From positions 39,660-103,659 of the forward strand of contig DASRBN010000013.1 in NCBI GenBank assembly GCA_035653615.1: 64,000 nt of DNA, given 5' to 3'. Below are positions 33,528-41,628 of the stretch, piece by piece (positions within the stretch are counted from its first letter, which is position 1; each line of letters begins with the position of its first letter). The translations under genes and the position numbers were made by a program. The DNA is from Ktedonobacteraceae bacterium (GTDB lineage: Bacteria; Chloroflexota; Ktedonobacteria; Ktedonobacterales; Ktedonobacteraceae). Under the pieces are notes generated by a model. That model was not told where the DNA came from and did no database searches. It worked only from the letters and a program-made list of their open reading frames with translations.

Positions 33528-34544
33528 TCACTTTGCGAACGCTAGCCGGCGATACTTTTCGCGTGACTCCAGCCATGCCTCGTCAGAAAGACCAAGTTTT
33601 TCACGCAGCGCCTCTGGTGGCACGCCTGCCTTCAATTGTTGCACGGCGAAGGTATCGCGCAGCAGCTGCAAGGTCACACGCTTCTTGATGCCTGCCGCTT
33701 TGACTGCTCGCGCCAGAATATAGTTCAGGTTGCGATCAGTACACACAAATAACTCCTGGGTAGGACGATACTTTGTGATATATTGCTTCAGGATAGTGGT
33801 AAATTGGGCAGGAAGCGCGAGCCGGCGCTCGCGATGCTGCTTGCCGGTCGCGGCAGGAAAATGGACGGTAAGCATAGGAGCCTGTGGATCGGAAAGGTCG
33901 ATATGCTCTAATTTCAGTCCCATGATCTCCTCTTTTTTCAAACCCGCATTCAGTACAAGATAGACAAGACAATTGCAGCGCGGGTCTCCGGCAGACGCTT
34001 CCAGCAGGCGCTGTACCTCATCATCAAAGAGCAGTTCCGGCAGCGGGGGTAAGGGCCGCTTGAACGCCAGACTTGCCGAAGGGTCCTCACGAATGACGCC
34101 TTCGCGGGCCAGCCAGGAGAAGAAATTTTTCAAGAAAGTGACGCGGCGGGCCATCGTTTTGGGTGCAGGCGCCTGGCCTTTTGTACCAAACTGCAATTTC
34201 ATGAGCCAATCGGTCAGTTGCTCCTTTGTAATACGCCCTACAGGGGTATCCCGCCCGGCAAAGTCACTGAACATCTTGAGGTCCGAGAGAAAACAAGTCA
34301 CAGTGTAGTCAGACTTACCGACTAGCTTCAAAGCCTGTTGATAAGGTATGACGCAAGCTGAAAGGCTGGATTGATCAGTCAGTGGATTCGTGCGAATCAG
34401 TGGTGGGAAAGGCGTTTCTGTGGGATCAGGCGGTTCGCTGATCACTGTTGAAGTGCCACTGAAGAGGTTGGCCTGCAGAACGGTGCTATCTTCAGTGAGA
34501 ACAGGTTCCGGTGACATTTGTTGCTGTGCGTCCTTCTTCTCCAT
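33528..34544 (-). CDS. tyrosine recombinase/integrase-like protein with degenerate active site
   Basis: The 338-residue protein has an N-terminal SAM-like domain (residues about 70-165) and a catalytic-type domain. Motif I, normally TGLRxxE, is NAGLKKEEIMGL (Arg to Lys). The beta-hairpin Lys (TGKQHRERRLALP) is kept. Box II, normally HxLRHT, is LQLLRDT (first His lost, Arg kept, second His to Asp), and the LGH motif is LGL. A Tyr in REKYRRL is shifted relative to the usual spacing. Strand cleavage is therefore doubtful, and DNA binding may remain. About 65 polar residues lead. AAGGAGG precedes the ATG. No att sites or other mobile genes adjoin. Confidence 0.8.
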   Translation of the reverse strand: MEKKDAQQQMSPEPVLTEDSTVLQANLFSGTSTVISEPPDPTETPFPPLIRTNPLTDQSSLSACVIPYQQALKLVGKSDYTVTCFLSDLKMFSDFAGRDTPVGRITKEQLTDWLMKLQFGTKGQAPAPKTMARRVTFLKNFFSWLAREGVIREDPSASLAFKRPLPPLPELLFDDEVQRLLEASAGDPRCNCLVYLVLNAGLKKEEIMGLKLEHIDLSDPQAPMLTVHFPAATGKQHRERRLALPAQFTTILKQYITKYRPTQELFVCTDRNLNYILARAVKAAGIKKRVTLQLLRDTFAVQQLKAGVPPEALREKLGLSDEAWLESREKYRRLAFAK

Positions 34545-34569
34545 GGCGTTGATCCCTCCTTGATTTTAT

Positions 34570-34680
34570 GCTTACCAGGATAGGGCCTGGCACCTACCCG
34601 CCTTGCCAATGCCGCTCGTTCGCGGCTCGTGCTTCGCACTCAGGCAAGTCGAGCGGAGAGGCCACTGTCCCTACTTCTTC
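34570..34680. repeat. repeat-derived spacer (family A half-copy)
   Basis: The divergent gap between the recombinase and glycosyltransferase genes holds the family A end CCACTGTCCCTAC (34661-34673) and short GC-rich inverted pieces (CGCTCG/CGAGCG). No gene was seen in the gap. Confidence 0.5.
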
Positions 34681-34812
34681 CACGTTTTTCATTATAGCAG
34701 GTTTAGCAAGCATGTTCAAATACGAACAGAAGTTTGTTACCTGCCCATATACGGCTCGTCTCAAACAAGTAGATTTCATTCAAAAGGCTATCATCGAACG
34801 GATTGCACCAGT

Positions 34813-36117
34813 ATGAAACGTGTGAGAGAGTGGCTTCCCGCGGCCTGTATTTTTTGCCTGGCATTGTTGGTGCGCGTTGTCTACAACGACACAGTCGCGG
34901 CTCATTATTATCCCTTGCATGACTCGTTGTTTTACCAGACTATTGGACTCAATTTACTCAGGGAACATTGTTTTTGCCTGCAATCCCATATATCAACGGT
35001 GTATCGCGCCCCTTTGTGGCCATTCATCATAGCGGGCATTTCTGTCATTTTTGGGCCGAGCGACTATTTTGCGCGCATCTTTTTGTCTATTATTGGCTCC
35101 GGCACCTGCGTGCTGGTCTACCTGTTTGCCAGAGATCTCTTCAATCGGCGCATAGGTATCGTCGCGGGAATTATCGCGGCGATTTACCCCGAACTCTATA
35201 TCTATGACGGCTGGCTCTATACCGAATCGTTGTACATCTTTCTCCTCTTCGCCCTCTGCTATACGCTCTATCGTATCCAACGCGCTCCACAGCAGGCAAA
35301 GGGCCTGTGGATTGTAGCGGGCATTTTACCTGGACTACTTTCGCTCACGCGGCCAAATGGACTGGCAGTGATTGGGTTGGTCATCACCTGGGCGCTCATT
35401 ATGGTCTGGATAAAGGTAGTATCATGGAGACTTGCGGCCAGGGGAGTAGTGATAATGACGGTTATTGCTCTCGTCCTCATAGCGCCCTGGACTGTCCGTA
35501 ATTATCTCGATTCACATGCCTTCATTCCGGTGGCGACAGGAGATGGCACGGTGCTGCTAGGCGCCTACAACAACGCCGTTTTGACCACCCCTGGATACCT
35601 GGGATCATGGATTAACCCGCTCAAATCGGCCCCAGAGGTCACAAAACCCTTTCCTTTATACACCTGCACGCCAACCTGTGAAGTTGCACGCGAAGCAACT
35701 TACAAAAAAGCCGCGCTTCAATGGATTGAGAGCCACACTAGCGTTCTACCTCACCTGCTGGCGCTGCATTTTCTCAATATGTGGCAACCCGCTACCATCG
35801 AGGCAGACCTGCCCGTAGAGCGTTTCTCCAATCAACGATCTTCACAAATCGTACTGGCAATGATGAAGACCGTTCCTATTGCTGTTTTCATACTGGCCGC
35901 TCTCGGACTTGCTGTCACCTTCTGGCGCTGGCGCGAACTGCTGTTTCTCTACTTCATCATTCTGCTCACGATTGGAGAAAGCCTGATCTACTATGGTAGC
36001 GCGCGTTTTCGTGCGCCCATCGAACCGATACTCATCCTCCTGGCATCCGCTGGCATCTGGTGGCTGGTATCGCAGGAGCGAGGAACATTGCGATGGATGA
36101 TCAAAAAAGGCCTGTAG
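34813..36117 (+). CDS. GT-C family glycosyltransferase (GT39/ArnT-like)
   Basis: The 434-residue membrane protein starts MKRVREWLPAACIFCLALLVR. It has about ten spans, and an early loop PLHDSLFYQTIGLNLL holds the acidic residue typical of GT-C enzymes. RAPLWPFIIAGI, VAGIIAAIYPELYIYDGWLYTESLYIFL and SLTRPNGLAVIGLV follow. Such enzymes move a sugar from a polyprenyl-phosphate donor to protein or lipid at the outer membrane face. The frame is open 70 codons upstream, but that part reads as repeat-derived. The stop codon TAG is part of a family A repeat. Confidence 0.82.
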   Translation: MKRVREWLPAACIFCLALLVRVVYNDTVAAHYYPLHDSLFYQTIGLNLLREHCFCLQSHISTVYRAPLWPFIIAGISVIFGPSDYFARIFLSIIGSGTCVLVYLFARDLFNRRIGIVAGIIAAIYPELYIYDGWLYTESLYIFLLFALCYTLYRIQRAPQQAKGLWIVAGILPGLLSLTRPNGLAVIGLVITWALIMVWIKVVSWRLAARGVVIMTVIALVLIAPWTVRNYLDSHAFIPVATGDGTVLLGAYNNAVLTTPGYLGSWINPLKSAPEVTKPFPLYTCTPTCEVAREATYKKAALQWIESHTSVLPHLLALHFLNMWQPATIEADLPVERFSNQRSSQIVLAMMKTVPIAVFILAALGLAVTFWRWRELLFLYFIILLTIGESLIYYGSARFRAPIEPILILLASAGIWWLVSQERGTLRWMIKKGL

Positions 36118-36144
36118 GGACTGCGGTTTGTCCCTGTCCTGGCT
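36113..36144. repeat. family A repeat at the glycosyltransferase stop codon
   Basis: CTGTAGGGACTG begins at 36113 and contains the stop codon (TAG, 36115-36117). GTTTGTCCCTGTCCTGG follows. Confidence 0.65.
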
Positions 36145-36241
36145 CGACTTTTCAATCGTCCTGGTTTCTTTATTTCATTGAACACAAACAGGGGAACATA
36201 TGTTACAATAGCTATAGGCAAAGAAGAAAGGAGTATGGCCT

Positions 36242-36487
36242 ATGGAGAAGCCTCAGATCATATCTGATCCCAAAATCATGGTTGGCAAACCGGTCATCAA
36301 AGGGACACGTATCACTGTTGGGCTTATCTTGCGAAAATTGGCTGCTGGACAAACGGTTGAGCAAATTTTAGAGGATTACCCTCATATTACTAGAGAGGAG
36401 ATTCATGCAGCATTAGAATTTGCTGCCGAATCCGTCCGCTTTGACCATGTGACTCCCTTTACGAACCGACTCGCATCAGAAGAGTAG
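36242..36487 (+). CDS. DUF433 domain protein (antitoxin-like, orphan)
   Basis: The 81-residue protein is almost all DUF433: ISDPKIMVGKPVIKGTRITVGLILRKLAAGQT then ILEDYPHITREEIHAALEFA. This winged helix-turn-helix domain often acts as antitoxin to a DUF5615 PIN-like toxin encoded just downstream. Here no such gene follows; a repeat and then an S9 peptidase do. It may be an orphan DNA-binding protein or the remains of a toxin-antitoxin pair. AAAGGAG precedes the ATG. Its stop TAG lies in a family A repeat. Confidence 0.85.
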   Translation: MEKPQIISDPKIMVGKPVIKGTRITVGLILRKLAAGQTVEQILEDYPHITREEIHAALEFAAESVRFDHVTPFTNRLASEE

Positions 36488-36512
36488 GGACAGCGGCTCG
36501 TCTCTGTCCCGA
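36484..36512. repeat. family A repeat at the DUF433 stop codon
   Basis: AGTAGGGACAGCGGCTCGTCTC then TGTCCC; the TAG at 36485-36487 terminates DUF433. Confidence 0.65.
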
Positions 36513-36537
36513 CCCTCTTCATAGATATGGAAACCGT

Positions 36538-38391
36538 ATGACAGCCGAAAAATATAGTTTTGACCGCTTTCTCAACGTTCGTTCCGCCTATGGCGCTAGC
36601 TTCTCGCCGGATGGCCAAAAGATTAGCTTTCTCACCGATATCACCGGTGTGGCCGAGGTCTGGAGTGTTCCTATCGATGTCCATTCTCCTGCCCCATCAT
36701 GGCCCGATCAGCTTACGTTTCGTGGCGAACGGGTTGCGAGCGCTACCTTTTCACCGGCGGACAAGGACAGGCGGCAGGCGCTGTCCCTACTGGTAACCGC
36801 CGATAGAGGCGGCAACGAACGCACGCAGCTCTATATGCTTAGCGCCGATGGCTCGACCTTTACCGCACTTACCGATCAACCCGAAGTAATCTATCAGTTT
36901 GGCAACTGGTCGCATGATGGCAAGAGCATCCTTTATGCCAGTAATGAACGCGATGGGCGCTATTTCGATGTCTACGAGCTTTCGCTGGAAACCCACCAGT
37001 CGCGCTTGCTGCTACAGCAGGACGGCACAAATTACCCCATCTCCTATTCTCCTGATGGCACGCAGGTGCTGGTAACTCGCTATGAATCGAATGTACGTAA
37101 CCAGCTCATTCTGGTTAATAGAGCCACACTTGATGCCCATACCCTGACGCCGGCGGACAGCGACATAAAAGGCCCTGCTCAGTTTGAAAAACCGGCCTGG
37201 TCAGCAGATAGAAAAGGGCTGTATCTCCTCAGCAACGCCGGTCGGGAATTTCTTTCGCTTGCGTGGCTTGATCTCAGTTCTACCGAGTTGACCTATCTCC
37301 GCGACGAACACTGGGATGCTGAGAACCTGGCGCTAACCGATGACGGCAAGCGCATGGCCCTTGTCACCAACGAAAATGGCTACTCACGATTGAAACTCTT
37401 CGATACCGCTGCCGGTTGGGATTCACGACGCGAACTGCCAGTGCCAGCGCTGCCAGAGTGTACCATTCCCGAAATCACCTGGTCTCGCGACGGAAAGCGC
37501 CTGGCGCTCACCCTCAACACTGCCGATGACGCTCCTGATATATGGATATGGGATATAGAAGAACAAATTCTCTGGCGCGCTACCAGGAGTTCTCTAGGTG
37601 GCATCCCTCAGCATACGCTGGTGCAGCCAGAGCTGGTGCATTATCCCACGTTTGATGGGCTGGAAATACCCGCTTTCCTCTACCTGCCGCAGCACCGGCA
37701 AGCGGCGAAACTTCCCGTTGTCATTTACGTACATGGTGGGCCGGAGAGCCAGTCCCGCCCGATCTTCAATCCTGTCATTCAATACTTTGTAGCGCATGGG
37801 TTTGGCGTACTTGCTCCAAACGTCCGTGGCAGCACAGGTTATGGCTATCATTATCAGAGCCTGGATGATGTACGCCTGCGCATGGATTCGGTAGCGGATC
37901 TGCAACAGGCGGTGTACTGGCTACGCGATAGGGGTATTGCCGACCCGCAGCATATTGCCGTTATGGGTGGCAGTTATGGTGGATTCATGGTTCTTGCAGC
38001 CATCACTACCTATCCAGATCTCTGGGCCGCAGCCGTGGATATTGTGGGCATCGCCAATTTTGTGACGTTCCTGGAAAATACAGGCCCCTGGCGGCGCAAA
38101 CTGCGTGAGGCCGAGTATGGCAGCCTGGAGAATGACCGCGCATTCCTGGAGCAAATCTCACCTATCCGTCATGTAGATCGTATTGCCGCGCCCCTGTTTG
38201 TAGTGCATGGCGCAAACGATCCACGTGTGCCGGTGGGAGAAGCCGAGCAAATCGTCGCTGCGCTGCGCTCGCGGAATGTCCCCGTCGAATATATGCGTTT
38301 TGAGGACGAGGGTCACGGGCTTATTAAGCGCGCTAATCGCCTGCTTGCCTACCCAGCCATTGCTCATTTCCTTGATACGTATCTTGGCTAG
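36538..38391 (+). CDS. S9 family peptidase (prolyl oligopeptidase/acylaminoacyl peptidase-like)
   Basis: The 617-residue soluble enzyme has a seven-bladed beta-propeller (FSPDGQKISFLTD, SHDGKSILYASNERDG, YSPDGTQVLVTRY, SRDGKRLALTL) and a C-terminal alpha/beta-hydrolase domain. The nucleophile Ser is in MGGSYGGFM (about residue 479), the Asp in VHGANDPRVP and the His in DEGHGLIK. HGGPESQSRP forms the oxyanion region. It cleaves short peptides. The stretch at 36762-36795 matches the family A repeat and is read in frame as part of a propeller strand. It is preceded closely by the DUF433 repeat and has a weak ribosome site. Confidence 0.92.
   Translation: MTAEKYSFDRFLNVRSAYGASFSPDGQKISFLTDITGVAEVWSVPIDVHSPAPSWPDQLTFRGERVASATFSPADKDRRQALSLLVTADRGGNERTQLYMLSADGSTFTALTDQPEVIYQFGNWSHDGKSILYASNERDGRYFDVYELSLETHQSRLLLQQDGTNYPISYSPDGTQVLVTRYESNVRNQLILVNRATLDAHTLTPADSDIKGPAQFEKPAWSADRKGLYLLSNAGREFLSLAWLDLSSTELTYLRDEHWDAENLALTDDGKRMALVTNENGYSRLKLFDTAAGWDSRRELPVPALPECTIPEITWSRDGKRLALTLNTADDAPDIWIWDIEEQILWRATRSSLGGIPQHTLVQPELVHYPTFDGLEIPAFLYLPQHRQAAKLPVVIYVHGGPESQSRPIFNPVIQYFVAHGFGVLAPNVRGSTGYGYHYQSLDDVRLRMDSVADLQQAVYWLRDRGIADPQHIAVMGGSYGGFMVLAAITTYPDLWAAAVDIVGIANFVTFLENTGPWRRKLREAEYGSLENDRAFLEQISPIRHVDRIAAPLFVVHGANDPRVPVGEAEQIVAALRSRNVPVEYMRFEDEGHGLIKRANRLLAYPAIAHFLDTYLG
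36762..36795. repeat. family A repeat inside the S9 peptidase coding region
   Basis: GGACAAGGACAGG followed by GCGCTGTCCCTACTGG matches the intergenic family A element in sequence and order. It is translated as DKDRRQALSLLVT within the propeller. Confidence 0.6.
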
Positions 38392-38499
38392 CGCAAAGAA
38401 TAGAGGCTACTAGCAATTAAGGTCAAAGTCCAAATATTCTGATGTGTTCCATTTCTCTATATAATACCCACGGCCACTTTTGACATTAGCCTCTCTCTA

Positions 38500-38748
38500 C
38501 TGTATGATTGTTCTTCGGAACTCGCCTTTCCCTTGCTGGTGCTCGCTGTAACACATTCTCCAGCCGATGCCGGCTTTACCGCTGCCCTACGAGCATTGCC
38601 TGTTATTTTTATTGGACTGCTGGGTGGTCTACTCGTCGATAGATGGGATCGCAAGCGCATCATGATCTGCTGCGATATTGGGAGTTGCCCCTACAGCCTT
38701 GATTTCCTGGTGTTACCTTCTTGTGCTAACGATGCCGATGACCCTTAG
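38500..38748 (+). pseudogene. MFS transporter N-terminal fragment
   Basis: The frame reads LYDCSSELAFPLLVLAVTHSP then AGFTAALRALPVIFIGLLGG and LVDRWDRKRIMICCDIG, the first three helices of a major facilitator (enterobactin/macrolide-exporter-like MFS_3) with the inter-helix DRWDRKR motif. It then loses the match and stops at 38748. No start codon or downstream helices are found. It is a decayed remnant between the S9 gene and the phosphoesterase gene. Confidence 0.75.
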
Positions 38749-38813
38749 TTCGCATATACGTAATGCCAGGCGGGCTACATAACCTGGTGATTACCCATAA
38801 GCGTGCCAGAGGT

Positions 38814-39590
38814 TCAGCGTGGCGCCCACGGCGGCCTCATTTCGCCGCGAATAAACTTCGCCAGGAACTCCGCCGTGGGATGCTTTACACGCTGCAACTC
38901 CTCAATGACTTGCTGTCGATCATAATCGACGTAGCGCAGTTGCAGGCTATGGCCTTTCTCGTCGGCCTCTAAAATGGCATAGGTGGCATCCACGCGAGGA
39001 TGCATGGGGTTGCTGATACTGCCCAGGTTGAAGACCCGTACCTGGTCGATAGTGCGGTCCATAGGAACGTGGGTATGTCCGACAATCACCAGGTCGGCCT
39101 CTGCCGGCGCCAGCAGTTTACGCACTTCATCATCGTTCATAAGTGGAGTAATGCCCGGTCCGTCGTCAGTTCCGGGAGCAGAGTGAACGGCCAATACGCG
39201 GGTTCCATCCGGCAAGGTCACGCGCAATTCGAGCGGCAGTTGCTCGAACCAGCGCCACCAGCCACTGGCAAGAATATGCCCCTGCGTCCAGGCCAGGTTT
39301 GCTGCCATCGTATAAAGCAGCCGCACCAGTTTCGGATTTGCCTGCGCCTGCTCCAATGTCGGACCTGGGCGCTCACCGGTAACCGTGTAACGGTCATGAT
39401 TACCCCGTAAAAAAGAGGCATTCGGCAATTGTGCCACCCGCTCCAACACCCCCACGGGGTCATAGCCCATAGCCGAGAAATCCCCTACTATCCAGTAACT
39501 ATCTACGCCGCCCTGTGCTTCAATATCGGCCAGCACAGCATCAAGCGCAACAGGATTGCCATGAATATCAGATAGGAGAGCGATGCGCAT
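38814..39590 (-). CDS. metallophosphoesterase (YfcE/calcineurin-like)
   Basis: The 258-residue protein has the calcineurin-fold motifs in order: LSDIHGNPVAL (D-x-H), IVGDFSAMGYDP (GD), LRGNHDRY (GNHD), VHSAPG (H) and VGHTHVPMDR (GHxH), with NLGSISNP near the end. It hydrolyses phosphoesters with two metal ions. The GD motif lacks the usual third acid pattern, but all ligands seem present. AAGGAG precedes the ATG. The substrate (nucleotide, cyclic nucleotide or protein) cannot be told. Confidence 0.9.
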   Translation of the reverse strand: MRIALLSDIHGNPVALDAVLADIEAQGGVDSYWIVGDFSAMGYDPVGVLERVAQLPNASFLRGNHDRYTVTGERPGPTLEQAQANPKLVRLLYTMAANLAWTQGHILASGWWRWFEQLPLELRVTLPDGTRVLAVHSAPGTDDGPGITPLMNDDEVRKLLAPAEADLVIVGHTHVPMDRTIDQVRVFNLGSISNPMHPRVDATYAILEADEKGHSLQLRYVDYDRQQVIEELQRVKHPTAEFLAKFIRGEMRPPWAPR

Positions 39591-39734
39591 TCATTACTCC
39601 TTCTTTTCCATACGACTAGTATCAATATTACTCCATACTATACTCTCTCCGATGAGCTTGCGCTACTATATCGTTCTGCCATAAATAATAAAGAGAAGGC
39701 AATTATTATATTGAACTGAAAAAGGAGCATCACT

Positions 39735-40874
39735 ATGCCTGGGTCATGGCGCATTGGCCAGATAGCCGGTATCGATATCTATATTAATGTAAGCTGGATT
39801 ATCATCCTCGTGTTCCTGACCTGGTCGCTGGCGGCAAGCTGGTTTCCGGCAATCTACCCCCACTGGTCGCTAGCCACCTATTGGATAACCAGCTTGATCG
39901 CAGCCCTCCTTCTGTTCGTCTCAGTCTTGCTGCACGAACTGGCCCATTCGGTCGTTGCGCGCGCGCGTGGCCTGCCCGTACGTAATATTACCCTTTTCAT
40001 TTTCGGAGGTGTCTCCAATATCGAACAGGAACCGACGAGCGCAGGCATAGAATTTCAGATGGCGGTCGTGGGTCCGGTCGTCAGCATTTTGATCGGAATC
40101 ATCTGCTACCTCTTGCTGCTGCCACTGCGAGGGAGCAACTCGCCGGTGGCCGGCATACTGGGCTACCTGGCAATTACCAATGTTCTGCTCGGCATCTTCA
40201 ACCTGATCCCCGGTTTTCCTCTCGATGGAGGGCGAGTTTTTCGCTCGATCATCTGGCACATCACCGGTAATCTGCGCACGGCCACGCGCGTCGCTACGAT
40301 CAGTGGTGAAATCGTCGCCTATCTTTTCATCCTGGCAGGCATCTGGCTCTTCTTTACAGGTGACTTCATAGGTGGCATCTGGATCGGTTTCATCGGCTGG
40401 TTCCTGATGAGTTCAGCACGCACCGCGAATTCTCAGGTGATGCTGCAATCGTTACTGCGAGGTGTCAAGGTAAGCCAGGTGATGAATCCGGCGCCGGTTA
40501 CTGTCCCGGCCAATATCTCCCTACAAAAGCTGGTCTATGAATACTTTTTGCCGCAAGGACTGCGCTTCGCCTTCGTCACGCAAGGCGAACAGCTGGCCGG
40601 CCTGATTACACTCGCCGATATTCGCCATGTCCCGCAGGAGCAATGGGCACAGACTCCCGTTGGTTTTGCCATGATACCTCGCGACCGGCTCCATGTCGTC
40701 TACCCGCAGCAGAATCTCAATGATGTGCTGTCCTTAATGGCCAATCAGGATGTAAACCAGCTGCCGGTCGTGCAGGATGAACGAGTCGTAGGCGTGCTGA
40801 GTCGCGATGCCATTATGCGTTTTCTCGAAATCCGCCGCAATTTAGGAATCAATGATACCAGTAAAGCCGCATAG
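39735..40874 (+). CDS. site-2 protease family zinc metallopeptidase with CBS domains
   Basis: The 379-residue membrane protein has the zinc motif HELAHSVVARARG (HExxH) in its second helix and NLIPGFPLDGGRVFRS, the third ligand motif of S2P (M50) proteases. Six spans are visible. A C-terminal pair of CBS domains (VSQVMNPAPVTVPANISL and DVNQLPVVQDERVVGVLSRDAI) is likely to sense adenine nucleotides. Such proteases cut membrane-bound anti-sigma factors or other regulators. AAAGGAG precedes the ATG. The gene stands alone. Confidence 0.92.
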   Translation: MPGSWRIGQIAGIDIYINVSWIIILVFLTWSLAASWFPAIYPHWSLATYWITSLIAALLLFVSVLLHELAHSVVARARGLPVRNITLFIFGGVSNIEQEPTSAGIEFQMAVVGPVVSILIGIICYLLLLPLRGSNSPVAGILGYLAITNVLLGIFNLIPGFPLDGGRVFRSIIWHITGNLRTATRVATISGEIVAYLFILAGIWLFFTGDFIGGIWIGFIGWFLMSSARTANSQVMLQSLLRGVKVSQVMNPAPVTVPANISLQKLVYEYFLPQGLRFAFVTQGEQLAGLITLADIRHVPQEQWAQTPVGFAMIPRDRLHVVYPQQNLNDVLSLMANQDVNQLPVVQDERVVGVLSRDAIMRFLEIRRNLGINDTSKAA

Positions 40875-40974
40875 TCCGGTGATTACCTATATGTTGGTAT
40901 GAAAACCCATCTTGGTATGAAAACCCATCCCGCAATTCTGCCGCTTCGCAACGTCCTTTGATTATAGGACTCGC

Positions 40975-41043
40975 CATGTCATTCTGAGTGCAGCGAAGAA
41001 TCCCGACGACGGCCATGTCATTCTGAGTGCAACGAAGAATCCT
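40975..41043. repeat. family B repeats, two direct copies
   Basis: CCATGTCATTCTGAGTGCAG..CGAAGAATCC at 40975-41003 is repeated at 41013-41042 (with CAA for CAG). The copies lie in the opposite sense to the 62 kb ones. Just upstream, a 17-base unit TTGGTATGAAAACCCATC occurs twice (40894-40930). Confidence 0.75.
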
Positions 41044-41400
41044 ATCCTGGGTTTTCGTTTGTACATTTGCATCTAGCAAGGTAACCGGCTACGTATAAGA
41101 ACTAGAAGGACCTTTCAAGTAGGTACTATACCTCTTGCCTTCCACCTATACCGTTGTGTTATGCTATGTGAGGTGTGTCGAAACACGTTGGTGTACGTTA
41201 TTATACTGTGAAGTAAGTGCGTAAAGCACCTCAGTTCTAAGGCGGGAAGCAGGCAAATGGAGCGCTTCCCGGTGGTGTCCCTGCACCAGTACCTTTTCTT
41301 ATCTATTTTCTATTGAACGGCCTCTTTCCTGCACTTTATGGCAGGCACAAAAGAAGGATTCTCCCTCTGGCGTTCGCTTTGATTCAAGAGGGGTGAGGAA
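41044..41400 (+). promoter_or_regulatory. long leader region of ftsH
   Basis: No gene of normal size lies here. A weak TTGCCT/TATGCT pair (41135-41140, 41160-41165; spacing 19) may start transcription. A small tetraloop hairpin (GTGTCGAAACAC, near 41176) and an 8-bp stem CGGGAAGC/GCTTCCCG (41243-41250, 41264-41271) suggest a folded 5' leader. No known riboswitch was recognised. Confidence 0.35.
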
Positions 41401-41523
41401 ATGTTGAAGAAGGTGGAGACCATAACGGCCATCCTGCTAATCAACCTCTCCGTTCTTTTTTCCGCTCAAGGAAAGAAGAGTTACACACGCCAGGGAAGGC
41501 AAAAAGGGAGAATGAAATGCTAA
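41401..41523 (+). CDS. possible 40-residue leader peptide upstream of ftsH
   Basis: ATG at 41401 is preceded by AGAGGGGTGAGGAA, a strong ribosome site. The peptide MLKKVETITAILLINLSV and the following LFSAQGKKS have one hydrophobic stretch and a basic tail, like a small membrane peptide. Its stop (TAA 41521-41523) overlaps the start of the next small ORF. It may be a regulatory leader peptide or a small protein. Confidence 0.4.
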   Translation: MLKKVETITAILLINLSVLFSAQGKKSYTRQGRQKGRMKC

Positions 41524-41594
41524 CTGTATGGCAGAAAGGCATTATGGCCGGCTGCCCTACAGCAGGGATACACAGCAAGGTCTACAGGCAATGA
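41517..41594 (+). CDS. possible 25-residue second leader ORF upstream of ftsH
   Basis: ATG at 41517 overlaps the preceding ORF's stop (ATGCTAA) and has GGGAG upstream. It encodes MLTVWQKGIMAGCPTAG and a short tail, ending 34 bases before the ftsH start. Translation is only suggested by the overlap and ribosome site. Confidence 0.3.
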   Translation: MLTVWQKGIMAGCPTAGIHSKVYRQ

Positions 41595-41628
41595 GAACTG
41601 CAAGACCTGTCCTGGATGAGGTGAGTAT

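Noticed and set aside
40849..41079. 76-codon minus-strand frame
   Set aside because: Made mostly of the direct repeats (KTQDRILRCTQNDMA..ILRCTQNDMA), so a repeat artefact.
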